From: Candidatus Gerdarchaeota archaeon | GTDB taxonomy: Archaea; Asgardarchaeota; Heimdallarchaeia; JABLTI01 | Assembly (NCBI GenBank): GCA_016840945.1 | Contig: JAEORJ010000319.1 | Location: forward strand, 1 to 64,000 | Length of the DNA: 64,000 bases | Reading direction: 5' to 3' | Shown: piece after piece, positions 1 through 7,609 of the stretch | Layout of the letters: each line of letters starts with the position of its first letter | Numbering within the stretch: position 1 is the stretch's first letter | Notes under the pieces: model-generated | Seen by the model: only the letters and a program-made list of their open reading frames with translations | Told to the model about the DNA's origin: nothing | Database searches by the model: none | Made by a program: the position numbers and the translations under genes

Positions 1-102
1 AGAATACAACAAATAATTGATTAGTATTTTTAATGTTAAGATAGTTGATATTTGTTTAAAGCATTAATTTTTCTTCCCTGAGATAAATATCATAGCTCTT
101 AA

Positions 103-140
103 TCAGTTCAAATCTGGTCAGCGATACCAACTACTTTTTT
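103..140 (+). repeat. Copy A of a 38-bp repeat with tRNA-3'-end-like geometry
   Basis: This stretch matches 3771-3808 at 32 of 38 positions by hand alignment. It contains the B-box-like GTTCAAATC. ATCAG (102-106) and CTGGT (114-118) can pair around a seven-base TTCAAAT loop, followed by exactly seven bases, one base and CCA (127-129), then a T run. That is the spacing of a tRNA T-arm, acceptor strand and 3' end. I could not build a D-arm or an anticodon arm upstream, so it is not called a tRNA gene. It could be a tRNA remnant, a small RNA or a regulatory element; both copies lie 130-200 bases upstream of a plus-strand gene. Confidence 0.55.
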
Positions 141-231
141 ATTATACTATTATTATGATAACATTTTCAGCTCATTTTCTTTTTCGAATATAGTTTTTAT
201 ATCTTTTAAGGGGAATATTTTAGTCTCGATA

Positions 232-248
232 CGAAATACTTATATTTT
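232..248 (+). promoter_or_regulatory. Archaeal BRE/TATA promoter of the secreted protein
   Basis: A purine-rich CGAAA (232-236) followed by CTTATATTTTA (238-248) fits an archaeal BRE plus TATA box. It lies about 46 bases before the CTG at 294, placing transcription start near 270 with a short leader that carries the GGAGGG ribosome-binding site. Confidence 0.5.
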
Positions 249-293
249 AATAACGTAGCGTTAATAGTACAGATATACGGAGGGTGTATAAAA

Positions 294-818
294 CTGAAGA
301 AATTAATACTAGTACCATTTTTAGTTTTACTAGGAACAATAGCTGTTACAGCAATGCCTGCCCAAGCTGAAGTAGTAAAAATTGAATTTACGTTTTATGA
401 AAAATTCGATTTTTCAGGTTATGATCCAGGAACAACAGTAATTACAGGTAGTGTAGAACACACATATGATGCTATTTACAAATTTAATATTGTCTATGGA
501 CCAATAGAAGGGGTTCTTTATGCAACAGCAGATCACATGGTTACCCATCTTGAAACTGGAGAAGCAAGTGGTGTTGGCACTAATGAGCTTATTGGTGTTT
601 GGCTTGGCGATGATCAATTCTACGGCATGAATATCTATTTTTATGGCAATTCAATTTTGAAACGAGATGGAATAACTGGTCGTACCTATGGATGGTGTAA
701 TAGTTTTGGAACATTAGGTCCATATACTATCAAATGTCATGCTGAATATGGCCCAGTATTAGAAGGACCTTACGTGGGAACAACTTATGTAACTGGAGTT
801 ATGACAATTCATCTTTAG
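294..818 (+). CDS. Small secreted protein of unknown function, probable CTG start
   Basis: I do not recognise a family. The first in-frame ATG (354) falls at the end of a hydrophobic stretch. Reading upstream in frame from CTG at 294 adds 20 residues (LKKLILVPFLVLLGTIAVTA), which with the following MPAQA make a textbook signal peptide with an Ala-x-Ala cleavage site. A strong Shine-Dalgarno sequence, GGAGGG at 279-284, lies 9 bases before that CTG. ATA at 288 is the only other in-frame candidate close by. The mature part, about 150 residues, is rich in Tyr, Gly and Thr, looks like beta structure, contains two Cys and has no C-terminal membrane helix, so the protein is probably secreted. It has its own promoter and ends before a strong hairpin shared with the convergent gene. 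The reading frame is certain; the start codon is inferred. Confidence 0.7.
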   Translation: MKKLILVPFLVLLGTIAVTAMPAQAEVVKIEFTFYEKFDFSGYDPGTTVITGSVEHTYDAIYKFNIVYGPIEGVLYATADHMVTHLETGEASGVGTNELIGVWLGDDQFYGMNIYFYGNSILKRDGITGRTYGWCNSFGTLGPYTIKCHAEYGPVLEGPYVGTTYVTGVMTIHL

Positions 819-851
819 AGTTCTTCTTCGTTTTGAATTAGAACTCTACTT

Positions 852-885
852 ATCATAGAGAGCTTCGGTTCTCTATGATTTTTTT
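852..885. terminator. Bidirectional hairpin terminator with a C(UUCG)G loop
   Basis: ATCATAGAGA (852-861) pairs with TCTCTATGAT (870-879). The stem continues through a G-T and a C-G pair to a TTCG tetraloop at 864-867 and is followed by a run of seven T. It lies between the convergent secreted-protein gene and the AT-hook gene, whose stop codon sits inside the hairpin. Confidence 0.75.
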
Positions 886-1436
886 ATCTTTATTTCTTGT
901 TCCTCTTGTTTTGAATCACTTGCTTCCAGTTCCCTAATTCTTTGTTCAGCTATCTCTATTTCTTTTTTAATGTCAATATCGTCTATTCGGGTCCCTAATT
1001 CTAAATTAATTAAATGAAGCATTGTTGAGTTAAATAATGAATTATCATAATTTCTTGTTGAAAGGAGAATCTCATTTCGAATATTTCTATCACTTAGGCT
1101 CTTTATTTCAGATAGTACCTCCTCTATTATTACTCTAATTGGGCTATGTATAGTTTTGTTACCAAGAAGTTTCTTTAACTCTACTCGGTAATTTTTTAAT
1201 TGATCGGTACTCAAAGCATGTATGTCCTGAAAAGTAAAATTATCCCAAGCTTGCTTTTTCACAATTTTTTTATCGATGTTAGCATCAAAAATAATTTCAA
1301 GTTCTTTTATTCTATCTTCAAGGCTCTCAATGTGCTTTTTCTTATTCTCTCGAAATGCTTTTTGCTTTTCAGCATTATCTTTGTATTTTCTTGGTCTTCC
1401 TCTAGGCCTTTTTTTCTCTGTCACAGCAACGTTCAC
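873..1436 (-). CDS. AT-hook / basic-helix DNA-binding protein
   Basis: A 187-residue, very hydrophilic protein. Residues 9-18 (KRPRGRPRKY) are a classic AT-hook that binds the minor groove of AT-rich DNA. Immediately after it, residues about 20-48 form a basic helix (KQKAFRENKKKH) running into heptad-like leucines and isoleucines, resembling the basic region of fungal AP-1-type bZIP proteins. The same GRPRKY plus basic-helix block is also common in phage and plasmid small proteins. The C-terminal half is predicted helical and highly charged, ending in a Glu/Lys-rich tail. The start appears to be GTG, with GTG at 1424 possible. Role as a chromatin or regulatory DNA-binding protein is inferred from the motifs only. 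Confidence 0.65.
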   Translation of the reverse strand: MNVAVTEKKRPRGRPRKYKDNAEKQKAFRENKKKHIESLEDRIKELEIIFDANIDKKIVKKQAWDNFTFQDIHALSTDQLKNYRVELKKLLGNKTIHSPIRVIIEEVLSEIKSLSDRNIRNEILLSTRNYDNSLFNSTMLHLINLELGTRIDDIDIKKEIEIAEQRIRELEASDSKQEEQEIKIKKS

Positions 1437-1498
1437 CAGTCCACACTACAATTATAATAACGAAACTAAATTATAAACGTTCGGTAAAAAAACTTCTC

Positions 1499-3583
1499 TT
1501 ATTTCTGTATTAGGTCATAATAATTTCTTAAGAATTCATCCCATACATCTAGTTGCTCTAATAATTTATTGTGTTTATTGAATATTTTGCTAGCAATTCT
1601 TAGTAATCCTTTCATTTCTGCCAATTCTTGAGTATTCACTAAAAGTTCTTGAATCTCTTTTAAATCCACTTTTTTAATGGAATGCTGAGCTTGCAACCAT
1701 AAGGTAATAATTCTTAGATGTTGAGCTTCAAGTGTCAATGAAGGTGATTCTTGATTTTGTGCAATTTCAACTAGTTTTTGAGTATGAGTTTGTAATTGAG
1801 TTAATACTTCCAACTCACCTGTAATCCTGAATTCTTCTAATAACAATTCACAGAGATTAATTAAGGCTATAATTGTCACATTAGAAATAGCGACCTCTTC
1901 GTTAATTACAGAAACAAGTATTTTTTCCGCCTCTGCCCTATTTATCGATCGCATACTTGTTTTTAACAACATAGCTTTTGCAGTTCGATAAGAATGATCA
2001 ACGATCCTATTGTCCATCTTTTTGTTAGAATCTTCCAAATGTTTTAGATATAATTCTGCTTGTTCAATTTGATTCAATTCCAAGCATATCCTAATCAACA
2101 AGAAAAGTGATCTAACAATAGTTAGATTGAATACAACGCTCTTTTTTTGTTCATAACTAAGTTTTGTATATTGATACGCTTTCTCTATTTCTCCTTTTTC
2201 GTAATAGAAATTACCTAAATAATAATTGAAGTTAGAAATTCTATCTTTATTCTCATCAAAATGTTCAAACCTTTTCACAGCCTTGAGATACAAATCAATG
2301 CCCTTTTGGATTTCTCCTTTTTCAAGATAAGCATAACTCAAACTATTTAAAATCCAGGTAGCCATTCGATCATATTTTATTTCTTCAGCAATTGTTAATC
2401 CTTCAGTATAACAATCAATAGCAGATTTTATGTCCCCTAATCTTCTAAATGTTGCCCCTGTGTAAAAAAGAGAAGCTGATAATCCCTCTCGATCATCTAT
2501 TGCTCTACATACCTCTATTGCTTTTAAACAATAATCTAATGCTTCATTTAATTTACCTAAATTAAGGAATACTTGACCTTGCGTGCGTAAAAGATAAGCA
2601 TAAATAGTAGTAGGTTTGTTCTTATGGGCTTTATGATAGATTTCCAATGCTTTTCTGATGTAAGGTAGTGCTTCATTATTTTTGCCCAGAGAAAAATTAT
2701 TTACTGCAATTGAAGCATTTAGTGATATTTCTTCAGAATAATTTTCTATCTTATTTAATAGCTTGAGTGCTTTCTCTAATAGATTAAAAGAAGCTTTTGC
2801 ATCCTTAGAAAACAGTCCATATCCTTGAGCATAAGTAGCTAAGTATAGATAATAATTATTTTCAACTTTTTTTGCTGTTTCCATGCATTTATCAAAATAA
2901 TCTCTTGCTACATCATAATTATGGTTTTGCCAGTTTGACAAACCAAGTAGTAGTCTACTATGAAATATACTATTTATACATTTAATTTTTGTAGCTAAAG
3001 CTAATGCTTCTTCTGTGTAAGTGATTGCTTCCTCTAGATTAAAATTAATATGATTTGCCCAACCACAAATAATTAACGATCTAATAATTTCAAGTTTATC
3101 ATTCATTTTTCTTTTTAATTTTAATCCTGTTTCACTATAATGGATTGCTTGTTCAAAGTCTCGAATAAGTATAAAATAATAACTTTTCAAATCATTTATT
3201 CTCGCATTATGATAAAGTAATATGTCTGTGCTTTTTTGTTTTATTTTTTGAAATCCCTTCTCTGCGTCTTCAATTAAATCATGTGTATCATCAATCATTT
3301 TTAATTCCCATAGCATCTCTGCTTTTTCATAGATGCTATAAAGTAATATCTCTAAATTATCAGATGATAATTTTATTGCTTGATTTATTACCTTTAATGC
3401 TTGATTGAATAAGCCCATTTTTTGTAGTATTGTCCCTTTTAATATTTGACTTAAAATTCTCACTTCTTGTGAAATGTCCTCTCTAGTTTCGAAAATCGCC
3501 AGTTCGTTTAGTGCTACATTAAATTCCCCATTGATTTGCAATTCATCTATTCTCTTTAAATCATCATTAACTGTGAAGAACAA
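1499..3583 (-). CDS. Large tetratricopeptide-repeat protein
   Basis: A 694-residue protein made almost entirely of TPR-type helix pairs. Clear repeats include blocks with the W/L-G-Y-A-P pattern such as AYLEKGEIQKGIDLYLKAVK and NLGKLNEALDYCLKAIEV, spaced about 34-40 residues apart from residue 20 to about 480. The last 200 residues are helical but more diverged. No catalytic, DNA-binding or membrane segment is visible, so it is likely a cytosolic scaffold for protein-protein contacts, similar to the MalT/SNAP-type TPR domains of signalling proteins. The start is TTG at 3583, since no in-frame ATG lies nearby. The gene stands alone, and a divergent small membrane gene begins 358 bases upstream. 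Confidence 0.85.
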   Translation of the reverse strand: MFFTVNDDLKRIDELQINGEFNVALNELAIFETREDISQEVRILSQILKGTILQKMGLFNQALKVINQAIKLSSDNLEILLYSIYEKAEMLWELKMIDDTHDLIEDAEKGFQKIKQKSTDILLYHNARINDLKSYYFILIRDFEQAIHYSETGLKLKRKMNDKLEIIRSLIICGWANHINFNLEEAITYTEEALALATKIKCINSIFHSRLLLGLSNWQNHNYDVARDYFDKCMETAKKVENNYYLYLATYAQGYGLFSKDAKASFNLLEKALKLLNKIENYSEEISLNASIAVNNFSLGKNNEALPYIRKALEIYHKAHKNKPTTIYAYLLRTQGQVFLNLGKLNEALDYCLKAIEVCRAIDDREGLSASLFYTGATFRRLGDIKSAIDCYTEGLTIAEEIKYDRMATWILNSLSYAYLEKGEIQKGIDLYLKAVKRFEHFDENKDRISNFNYYLGNFYYEKGEIEKAYQYTKLSYEQKKSVVFNLTIVRSLFLLIRICLELNQIEQAELYLKHLEDSNKKMDNRIVDHSYRTAKAMLLKTSMRSINRAEAEKILVSVINEEVAISNVTIIALINLCELLLEEFRITGELEVLTQLQTHTQKLVEIAQNQESPSLTLEAQHLRIITLWLQAQHSIKKVDLKEIQELLVNTQELAEMKGLLRIASKIFNKHNKLLEQLDVWDEFLRNYYDLIQK

Positions 3584-3941
3584 TAATTCCCGCCCCGGAA
3601 AAGTATTGCTATATTTTATTTGCTAATTAGTCTATTAATGATGTTATGGAATTATCATTTTTAAATGTTCAATCAAAAAACTACTCTTTTTAGATAATTA
3701 GTATGGTAGTTCATTCATCCATATTTCTAGATAATTTATCCTTTTTGAATTAATGATAATGTCTTTTTCGTCAGTTCAAACCAGGTCAGTTACACCAACT
3801 ATTTTTTTAATCTAATTATATTTTTATTTTAATCAGCTATTTTTTGACTAGTTTGCTTGTACAATGATAACAAATTTAATTACTTAAGTTTAAATACTGC
3901 CAGAATCAAATGTACTGTGAGGATAAATAAGAGGTTCATAA
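3584..3941. other. Intergenic region between divergent genes
   Basis: This 358-base, AT-rich spacer holds no convincing ORF. It contains the second copy of the 38-bp repeat (3771-3808) and a TATA-like AGTTTAAATACT at 3887-3898 that would serve the plus-strand gene at 3942. A promoter for the divergent TPR gene must also lie here, but I could not pin it down. Confidence 0.5.
3771..3808 (+). repeat. Copy B of the 38-bp tRNA-3'-end-like repeat
   Basis: It matches copy A at 103-140 in 32 of 38 positions, with the same TCAGTTCAAA start, GGTCAG core, CCAACTA and T run. GTTCAAACC fits a tRNA B-box, but the T-arm pairing is imperfect here, with one A-A mismatch and two wobbles. CCA is at 3795-3797. 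The conserved part ends at the T run; the AT-rich flank beyond it is similar but weakly so. Confidence 0.55.
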
Positions 3942-4178
3942 ATGGTTTCAGTCTATGAATATGTTTTAATCGCTCTAGCAGCAGTAGTTTTTGCTTTTAT
4001 CGTCTATGGTTTCATTTATTTACTCCGTAAACGGTATCGAAGAGAACAAAAAGGTGACATCTATCTTATGCCCCAAGATACTAGACCAAAAGAAGAACTA
4101 CCTGTCGATTTACGTGGCCAACGTGATTATCGCTACAAAGATGCTGGAGTAGACCCATATAAAAATGATAATAGCTAG
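3942..4178 (+). CDS. Small single-pass membrane protein
   Basis: A 78-residue protein with one membrane helix at residues 5-28 (YEYVLIALAAVVFAFIVYGF), followed by a basic stretch (RKRYRREQK) that should keep the rest in the cytoplasm. The hydrophilic tail is rich in Asp, Arg, Tyr and Pro. GAGGT at 3931-3935 is a well-placed ribosome-binding site and TTTAAATA about 50 bases upstream a likely TATA box, so the gene is probably real although no family is recognised. The M23-like membrane protein follows 68 bases after its stop. Confidence 0.6.
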   Translation: MVSVYEYVLIALAAVVFAFIVYGFIYLLRKRYRREQKGDIYLMPQDTRPKEELPVDLRGQRDYRYKDAGVDPYKNDNS

Positions 4179-4246
4179 ATTTTTTTTATTTTCTTTAAAT
4201 AAAACTCAAATTATTTTTATTGAAGTTCAAGTATTATTTTATTATT

Positions 4247-4897
4247 ATGCAGCGTAAATGGAAAATTGTTCTGGCAGTTTTCATTACAATATTGGTTTTA
4301 TTTGGCGGTTTTATTGGTATAGCGAAGCTTCTTAATTATATTAAATACCATCAACCACCTAATATAGAACCTGATGCTGATCCTCCGGTTCTTGAATTTC
4401 TCTTTGAAAATACTTCAGTTATTAGTCGGATTTGTGGCTATGGATATATTGGTTCAGATTTTCACAATGGCATAGATTTCATCATAAATGTCTCTGCTGC
4501 CACCATTATTGCTCCTTGTAATATGACTATGATTGAAAAAGTTCTTGTTCATCTTGTTGAAGTTGACCATTGGGCAGTTCGTACTTGTTATCAGATTAAT
4601 AAAGATTATATCTTAATGATAGGTTTCGAATCTTTTGCACGTAATGAAACATTTGGTAATATACAATTTAATGCCATTGCAATTGAACTTAATCAAACTG
4701 TCATCGAAGGTCAATTTATCGGTCAATTACTTATGCACGAACCTAGTGCCCATATACATTACGGTTTATACAAGAAGGTGGATGCCGTTTGCCCCTATGA
4801 ATATTTTAGTCCTGAAGCAAAATCAATTTTTGATTATTTATGGGTCGAATTGAATTCTATTGGTGATTCTTGTAATACAACTAGTCTTCTTTTATGA
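4247..4897 (+). CDS. Membrane-anchored M23/LytM-like metallopeptidase-fold protein
   Basis: A 216-residue protein beginning MQRKWKIVL, with one N-terminal membrane helix (about residues 5-30) and an extracellular domain. HNGID near residue 80 supplies the H-x3-D pair and HIHYG near residue 170 the HxH motif, which together form the zinc site of M23 peptidases. A paralogue on the minus strand at 29969-30580 has the same MQRKWKI start, HNGID and HIHFG. An upstream TTG start (4220) is possible, but the shared MQRKWK start favours ATG 4247. Archaea lack murein, so a pseudomurein-like, glycoprotein or signalling substrate would have to be assumed; the actual substrate is unknown. Confidence 0.75.
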   Translation: MQRKWKIVLAVFITILVLFGGFIGIAKLLNYIKYHQPPNIEPDADPPVLEFLFENTSVISRICGYGYIGSDFHNGIDFIINVSAATIIAPCNMTMIEKVLVHLVEVDHWAVRTCYQINKDYILMIGFESFARNETFGNIQFNAIAIELNQTVIEGQFIGQLLMHEPSAHIHYGLYKKVDAVCPYEYFSPEAKSIFDYLWVELNSIGDSCNTTSLLL

Positions 4898-4915
4898 TAA
4901 ATACTATTTGATTTT

Positions 4916-5845
4916 CTACTGAGTCTTGTTTTTCCTTTTCTTTCCTAATATTAGTATTGTAGCAATTATTGTCAATGCTGCAGTTGTAATGCCTATATTA
5001 TAACCTGAAATCAAATGATTTTCATCTAATTTAAAATCAGGTATTTGATAATCATCTCGTTCCATCACTAATTGTACAGTTATATTATCATCGTGTGTTG
5101 CATCCGTTCCTGTTAACATACCCGAATATCGACATCCTTTCATAACACCTTTTTCCTTTTCATAAGAGCACTGATAATGACTATAACCTGAAAAGTAGTA
5201 TTCTTCACTATTTGATGCAATGGAATTGAAATTTACCAACCATTCAGATATATGAGTTTCGCCATTATCTTTTTTGTAATAATCCATTTGTATATTTTGA
5301 TCGTTTGCTGTATCAGTGGATATATCACTCATAATTTCGTCTTTGAAATTTTCAAAAAATTCCCAGACCTCTTCTGATGATTCAATAATAGGAATTATTG
5401 GTGGGACAAATTGCACATTGATGCCATCCATATAATGCGTACTTTGTTCCCAATCTATATTTAATGTCTGATAAATCGCAAGGACATACATGATTGAAGT
5501 ATAAGTCCATATAGTGTGGAAATCATTGTAAATCAACCCGCCCACTTGTCGATTTCCAGCCATGAAATTGATCGATACACCAACTGATGACATCGCTGTA
5601 ACATTTACACTTAATGTTGAACCTAAATGAATTTGATAATCATAAATTCTTAATCCGATACTAGTGAAACTATTTTCACCAAGCTTTACATACAAATACG
5701 CTTCTTTAATTCTATATTCAAACACATCGCCAACTGAGACACCAAAATCACTTTTAACATTATTAGAAGTTAAAAAGGTGATGCCAATAAATACACCAAT
5801 AATTAGCACTGAATAGATTTTTGTTCTTTTAAGTATTTTAACCAA
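4916..5845 (-). CDS. Secreted surface protein with C-terminal membrane anchor
   Basis: A 309-residue protein with an N-terminal signal helix (residues 10-30), a beta-rich ectodomain that opens with GVSVGDVFEYRI, and a C-terminal helix (TTAALTIIATILILG) followed by KKRKNKTQ. The start resembles GVAIGNTYTYDV in the protein at 14265-15173, and both share the signal/ectodomain/anchor layout, so they look like diverged paralogues. The ectodomain carries two Cys near residues 229 and 237. Function is unknown; a cell-surface or S-layer-associated role is inferred. The start is probably TTG at 5845, preceded by a GGGG stretch. Confidence 0.65.
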   Translation of the reverse strand: MVKILKRTKIYSVLIIGVFIGITFLTSNNVKSDFGVSVGDVFEYRIKEAYLYVKLGENSFTSIGLRIYDYQIHLGSTLSVNVTAMSSVGVSINFMAGNRQVGGLIYNDFHTIWTYTSIMYVLAIYQTLNIDWEQSTHYMDGINVQFVPPIIPIIESSEEVWEFFENFKDEIMSDISTDTANDQNIQMDYYKKDNGETHISEWLVNFNSIASNSEEYYFSGYSHYQCSYEKEKGVMKGCRYSGMLTGTDATHDDNITVQLVMERDDYQIPDFKLDENHLISGYNIGITTAALTIIATILILGKKRKNKTQ

Positions 5846-5981
5846 AATAACCCCTATTTTTATTTTAACTCATATATTATTTAAGCGTTTATTAATGAAA
5901 ATTTTAATTTTCAAAGATACTACTTTAGTTTTTTGTTAAGGTTTTAATTTGATTGTTTTTAGCTAATTTTTTTTAATATAT

Positions 5982-6527
5982 ATGAGTCATAATATCATTA
6001 ACCAATTTAAGGAAGCAAACAAGTTGATTGACCCAGAAACCTTTACACATTTTTTAAATAATAATTTTCAATTTATAACTGGTGTTCCTTGTTCTTATTT
6101 CAAAGAATTTCTAATGTATATTTCCCAACATGAAATAGAAATTTCACTCAAGCATATTATTGCTACTCGAGAGGATGAGGCAATAGGGATAGCATCTGGG
6201 GCAGTTCTTTCAAATAAACAAGTTATCATCTATATGCAAAATAGTGGTTTGGGAAATATTGGTGATGCATTAACTTCACTTTCACAGCTTTACAGATTAC
6301 CAATGTTGTTATTGATTAGTTATAGAGGATTGGAAGCAGATAGAGATTTTCCTGAACACTCCATAATGGGAGAAATAAACGAATCACTTTTACAAACCTT
6401 GAAAATCCCATTTTGGGTTTTATCAGAGAAAAATTGGCAAAAAGAAATGACAAAAGCGATACAAAAAATGAATGATACTTCATTGCCCGTAGCAATATTG
6501 GTTGATAAAGGAGTGCTTAGCCAATGA
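5982..6527 (+). CDS. comD: Sulfopyruvate decarboxylase, alpha subunit (ComD-like)
   Basis: A 181-residue protein matching the N-terminal (pyrimidine-binding) half of the thiamine-diphosphate decarboxylases ComD and phosphonopyruvate decarboxylase. Visible hallmarks are FITGVPCSYF near residue 32, ATREDEAIGIASGA near 61 with the catalytic-type Glu that activates ThDP, and YMQNSGLGNIGDALTSL followed by LPMLLLISYRG. The split into two small subunits, its ATGA overlap with the next gene, and the PCS rather than PDS motif favour ComD over AepY. ComDE converts sulfopyruvate to sulfoacetaldehyde in coenzyme M synthesis. ComA, ComB and ComC are not in this window, so a phosphonopyruvate or other 2-oxoacid substrate remains possible. 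Confidence 0.82.
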   Translation: MSHNIINQFKEANKLIDPETFTHFLNNNFQFITGVPCSYFKEFLMYISQHEIEISLKHIIATREDEAIGIASGAVLSNKQVIIYMQNSGLGNIGDALTSLSQLYRLPMLLLISYRGLEADRDFPEHSIMGEINESLLQTLKIPFWVLSEKNWQKEMTKAIQKMNDTSLPVAILVDKGVLSQ

Positions 6528-7081
6528 AAAGTTATGAAGTCATTAGCGAATTGAAACACCATATAGTTGAAACTGATATTATTGTTAGCTCTAACGGGAA
6601 TATCAGTCGTGAAGCTTTTCATTACCTCCCTAAACCTCAAGTTTACCTTCGTGGATCTATGGGGCTTCCTGTCTCTGTTGGTTTAGGACTAGCCTTGGCA
6701 AACACTGCTAAACGTGTAATAGTTATCACTGGTGATGGTAATTTCTTAATGGGATTAGGATCAATGGTTTCTGCTGCTTTTTATAAACCCGATAATCTGA
6801 AAATTCTCATTCTTGATAATCAGAAATATTTTACTACTGGAGGTCAACAAACAACTTCTTCTAAACTTGATTACTTAGCATTCCTAAAATCCCTTGATGT
6901 CAGTTATGCCTATTCTGCAGAAGCATCGATCAAAACCATTGCTAAAGACCTTAATGATTTCATTAATTCAGAGACTTTTTCAGCACTACATTTAACTATT
7001 GAAGAAGGTAAAGAGAACTTAGAAAATATTCCTTGGCATCCTGAAGAAATTACTCGCAGAGTAATTCAGCGATTAAGGTAA
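6524..7081 (+). CDS. comE: Sulfopyruvate decarboxylase, beta subunit (ComE-like)
   Basis: A 185-residue protein corresponding to the C-terminal (pyrophosphate-binding) half of ThDP decarboxylases. VITGDGNFLMGLGSM near residues 69-83 is the GDG start of the ThDP/Mg motif, which closes about 25 residues later with ILDNQKY. LRGSMGLPVSVGLGLA is also typical of the family. It overlaps comD by four bases (ATGA), implying translational coupling and an alpha/beta complex in the cytoplasm. The Staygreen gene starts 16 bases after its stop and may be co-transcribed. Confidence 0.82.
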   Translation: MKSYEVISELKHHIVETDIIVSSNGNISREAFHYLPKPQVYLRGSMGLPVSVGLGLALANTAKRVIVITGDGNFLMGLGSMVSAAFYKPDNLKILILDNQKYFTTGGQQTTSSKLDYLAFLKSLDVSYAYSAEASIKTIAKDLNDFINSETFSALHLTIEEGKENLENIPWHPEEITRRVIQRLR

Positions 7082-7096
7082 TTCAACTAAGAACTA

Positions 7097-7576
7097 ATGT
7101 TGTTCAGAATGAATCCTCTAAATACTAGCAAAGTTCATGTTCGAGATGAAATACAATCATATACAGAATTATTTCCTAGAAGGTATACTTTGACACATTC
7201 TGATTTTACGGGTGAATTATTCCTTACCATTGCTAAGCAATTTGATAATAAGCAGATTTCTAAATTTTACACTCGCTTGATGAGGGATGAGGTTTTAGCT
7301 GAATGGTTAATCAATAATAAAGGAAATCCTGAACTCCACCTTTATCTTCAAGTTAGTGGAGGAATTGTTTTTGGCACTGCCAGAATACGTGATCGTATAT
7401 TTAGACATCATTTACCTCTTGTGTTAGAAGTTATCAGATATGGCGATCAGAAACATTTTAATGACCATCCAGAACTAGATGAAGCTCCAATAATTGCTCA
7501 TTTTAATTCACCTAGAAGAAAATTCAATCGAATAGAAGAAATGGGTACACCGAGTGATTTCATTAGTTTTAAGTAA
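7097..7576 (+). CDS. Staygreen (SGR) family protein
   Basis: A 159-residue protein with the conserved core of the Staygreen family: KVHVRDEI, PRRYTLTHSDFTGELFLTIA, RDEVLAEW, LHLYLQVSGG, RDRIFRHHLPLVLEVIRYGD and HPELDEAPIIAHF. Plant SGR is the Mg-dechelatase that starts chlorophyll breakdown, and shorter prokaryotic homologues are known. This one lacks the plant transit peptide and Cys-rich tail and is close to the minimal catalytic domain. It lies 16 bases after comE and before a CrtC/AttH-like and a TspO-like gene, both families associated with pigments or tetrapyrroles. The true substrate in an archaeon is unknown; a Mg- or other metal-tetrapyrrole is plausible. ATG 7109 is an alternative start. 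Confidence 0.9.
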   Translation: MLFRMNPLNTSKVHVRDEIQSYTELFPRRYTLTHSDFTGELFLTIAKQFDNKQISKFYTRLMRDEVLAEWLINNKGNPELHLYLQVSGGIVFGTARIRDRIFRHHLPLVLEVIRYGDQKHFNDHPELDEAPIIAHFNSPRRKFNRIEEMGTPSDFISFK

Positions 7577-7609
7577 AAAATAAACTTGAAGAAGTAAAAT
7601 ATACTTTTC

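Noticed and set aside
41..129. A complete tRNA gene ending at the CCA of repeat copy A
   Set aside because: The T-arm and 3' end fit, but I could not find a D-arm with its GG pair or an anticodon stem, and the acceptor stem has a mismatch. Kept only as a tRNA-like repeat.
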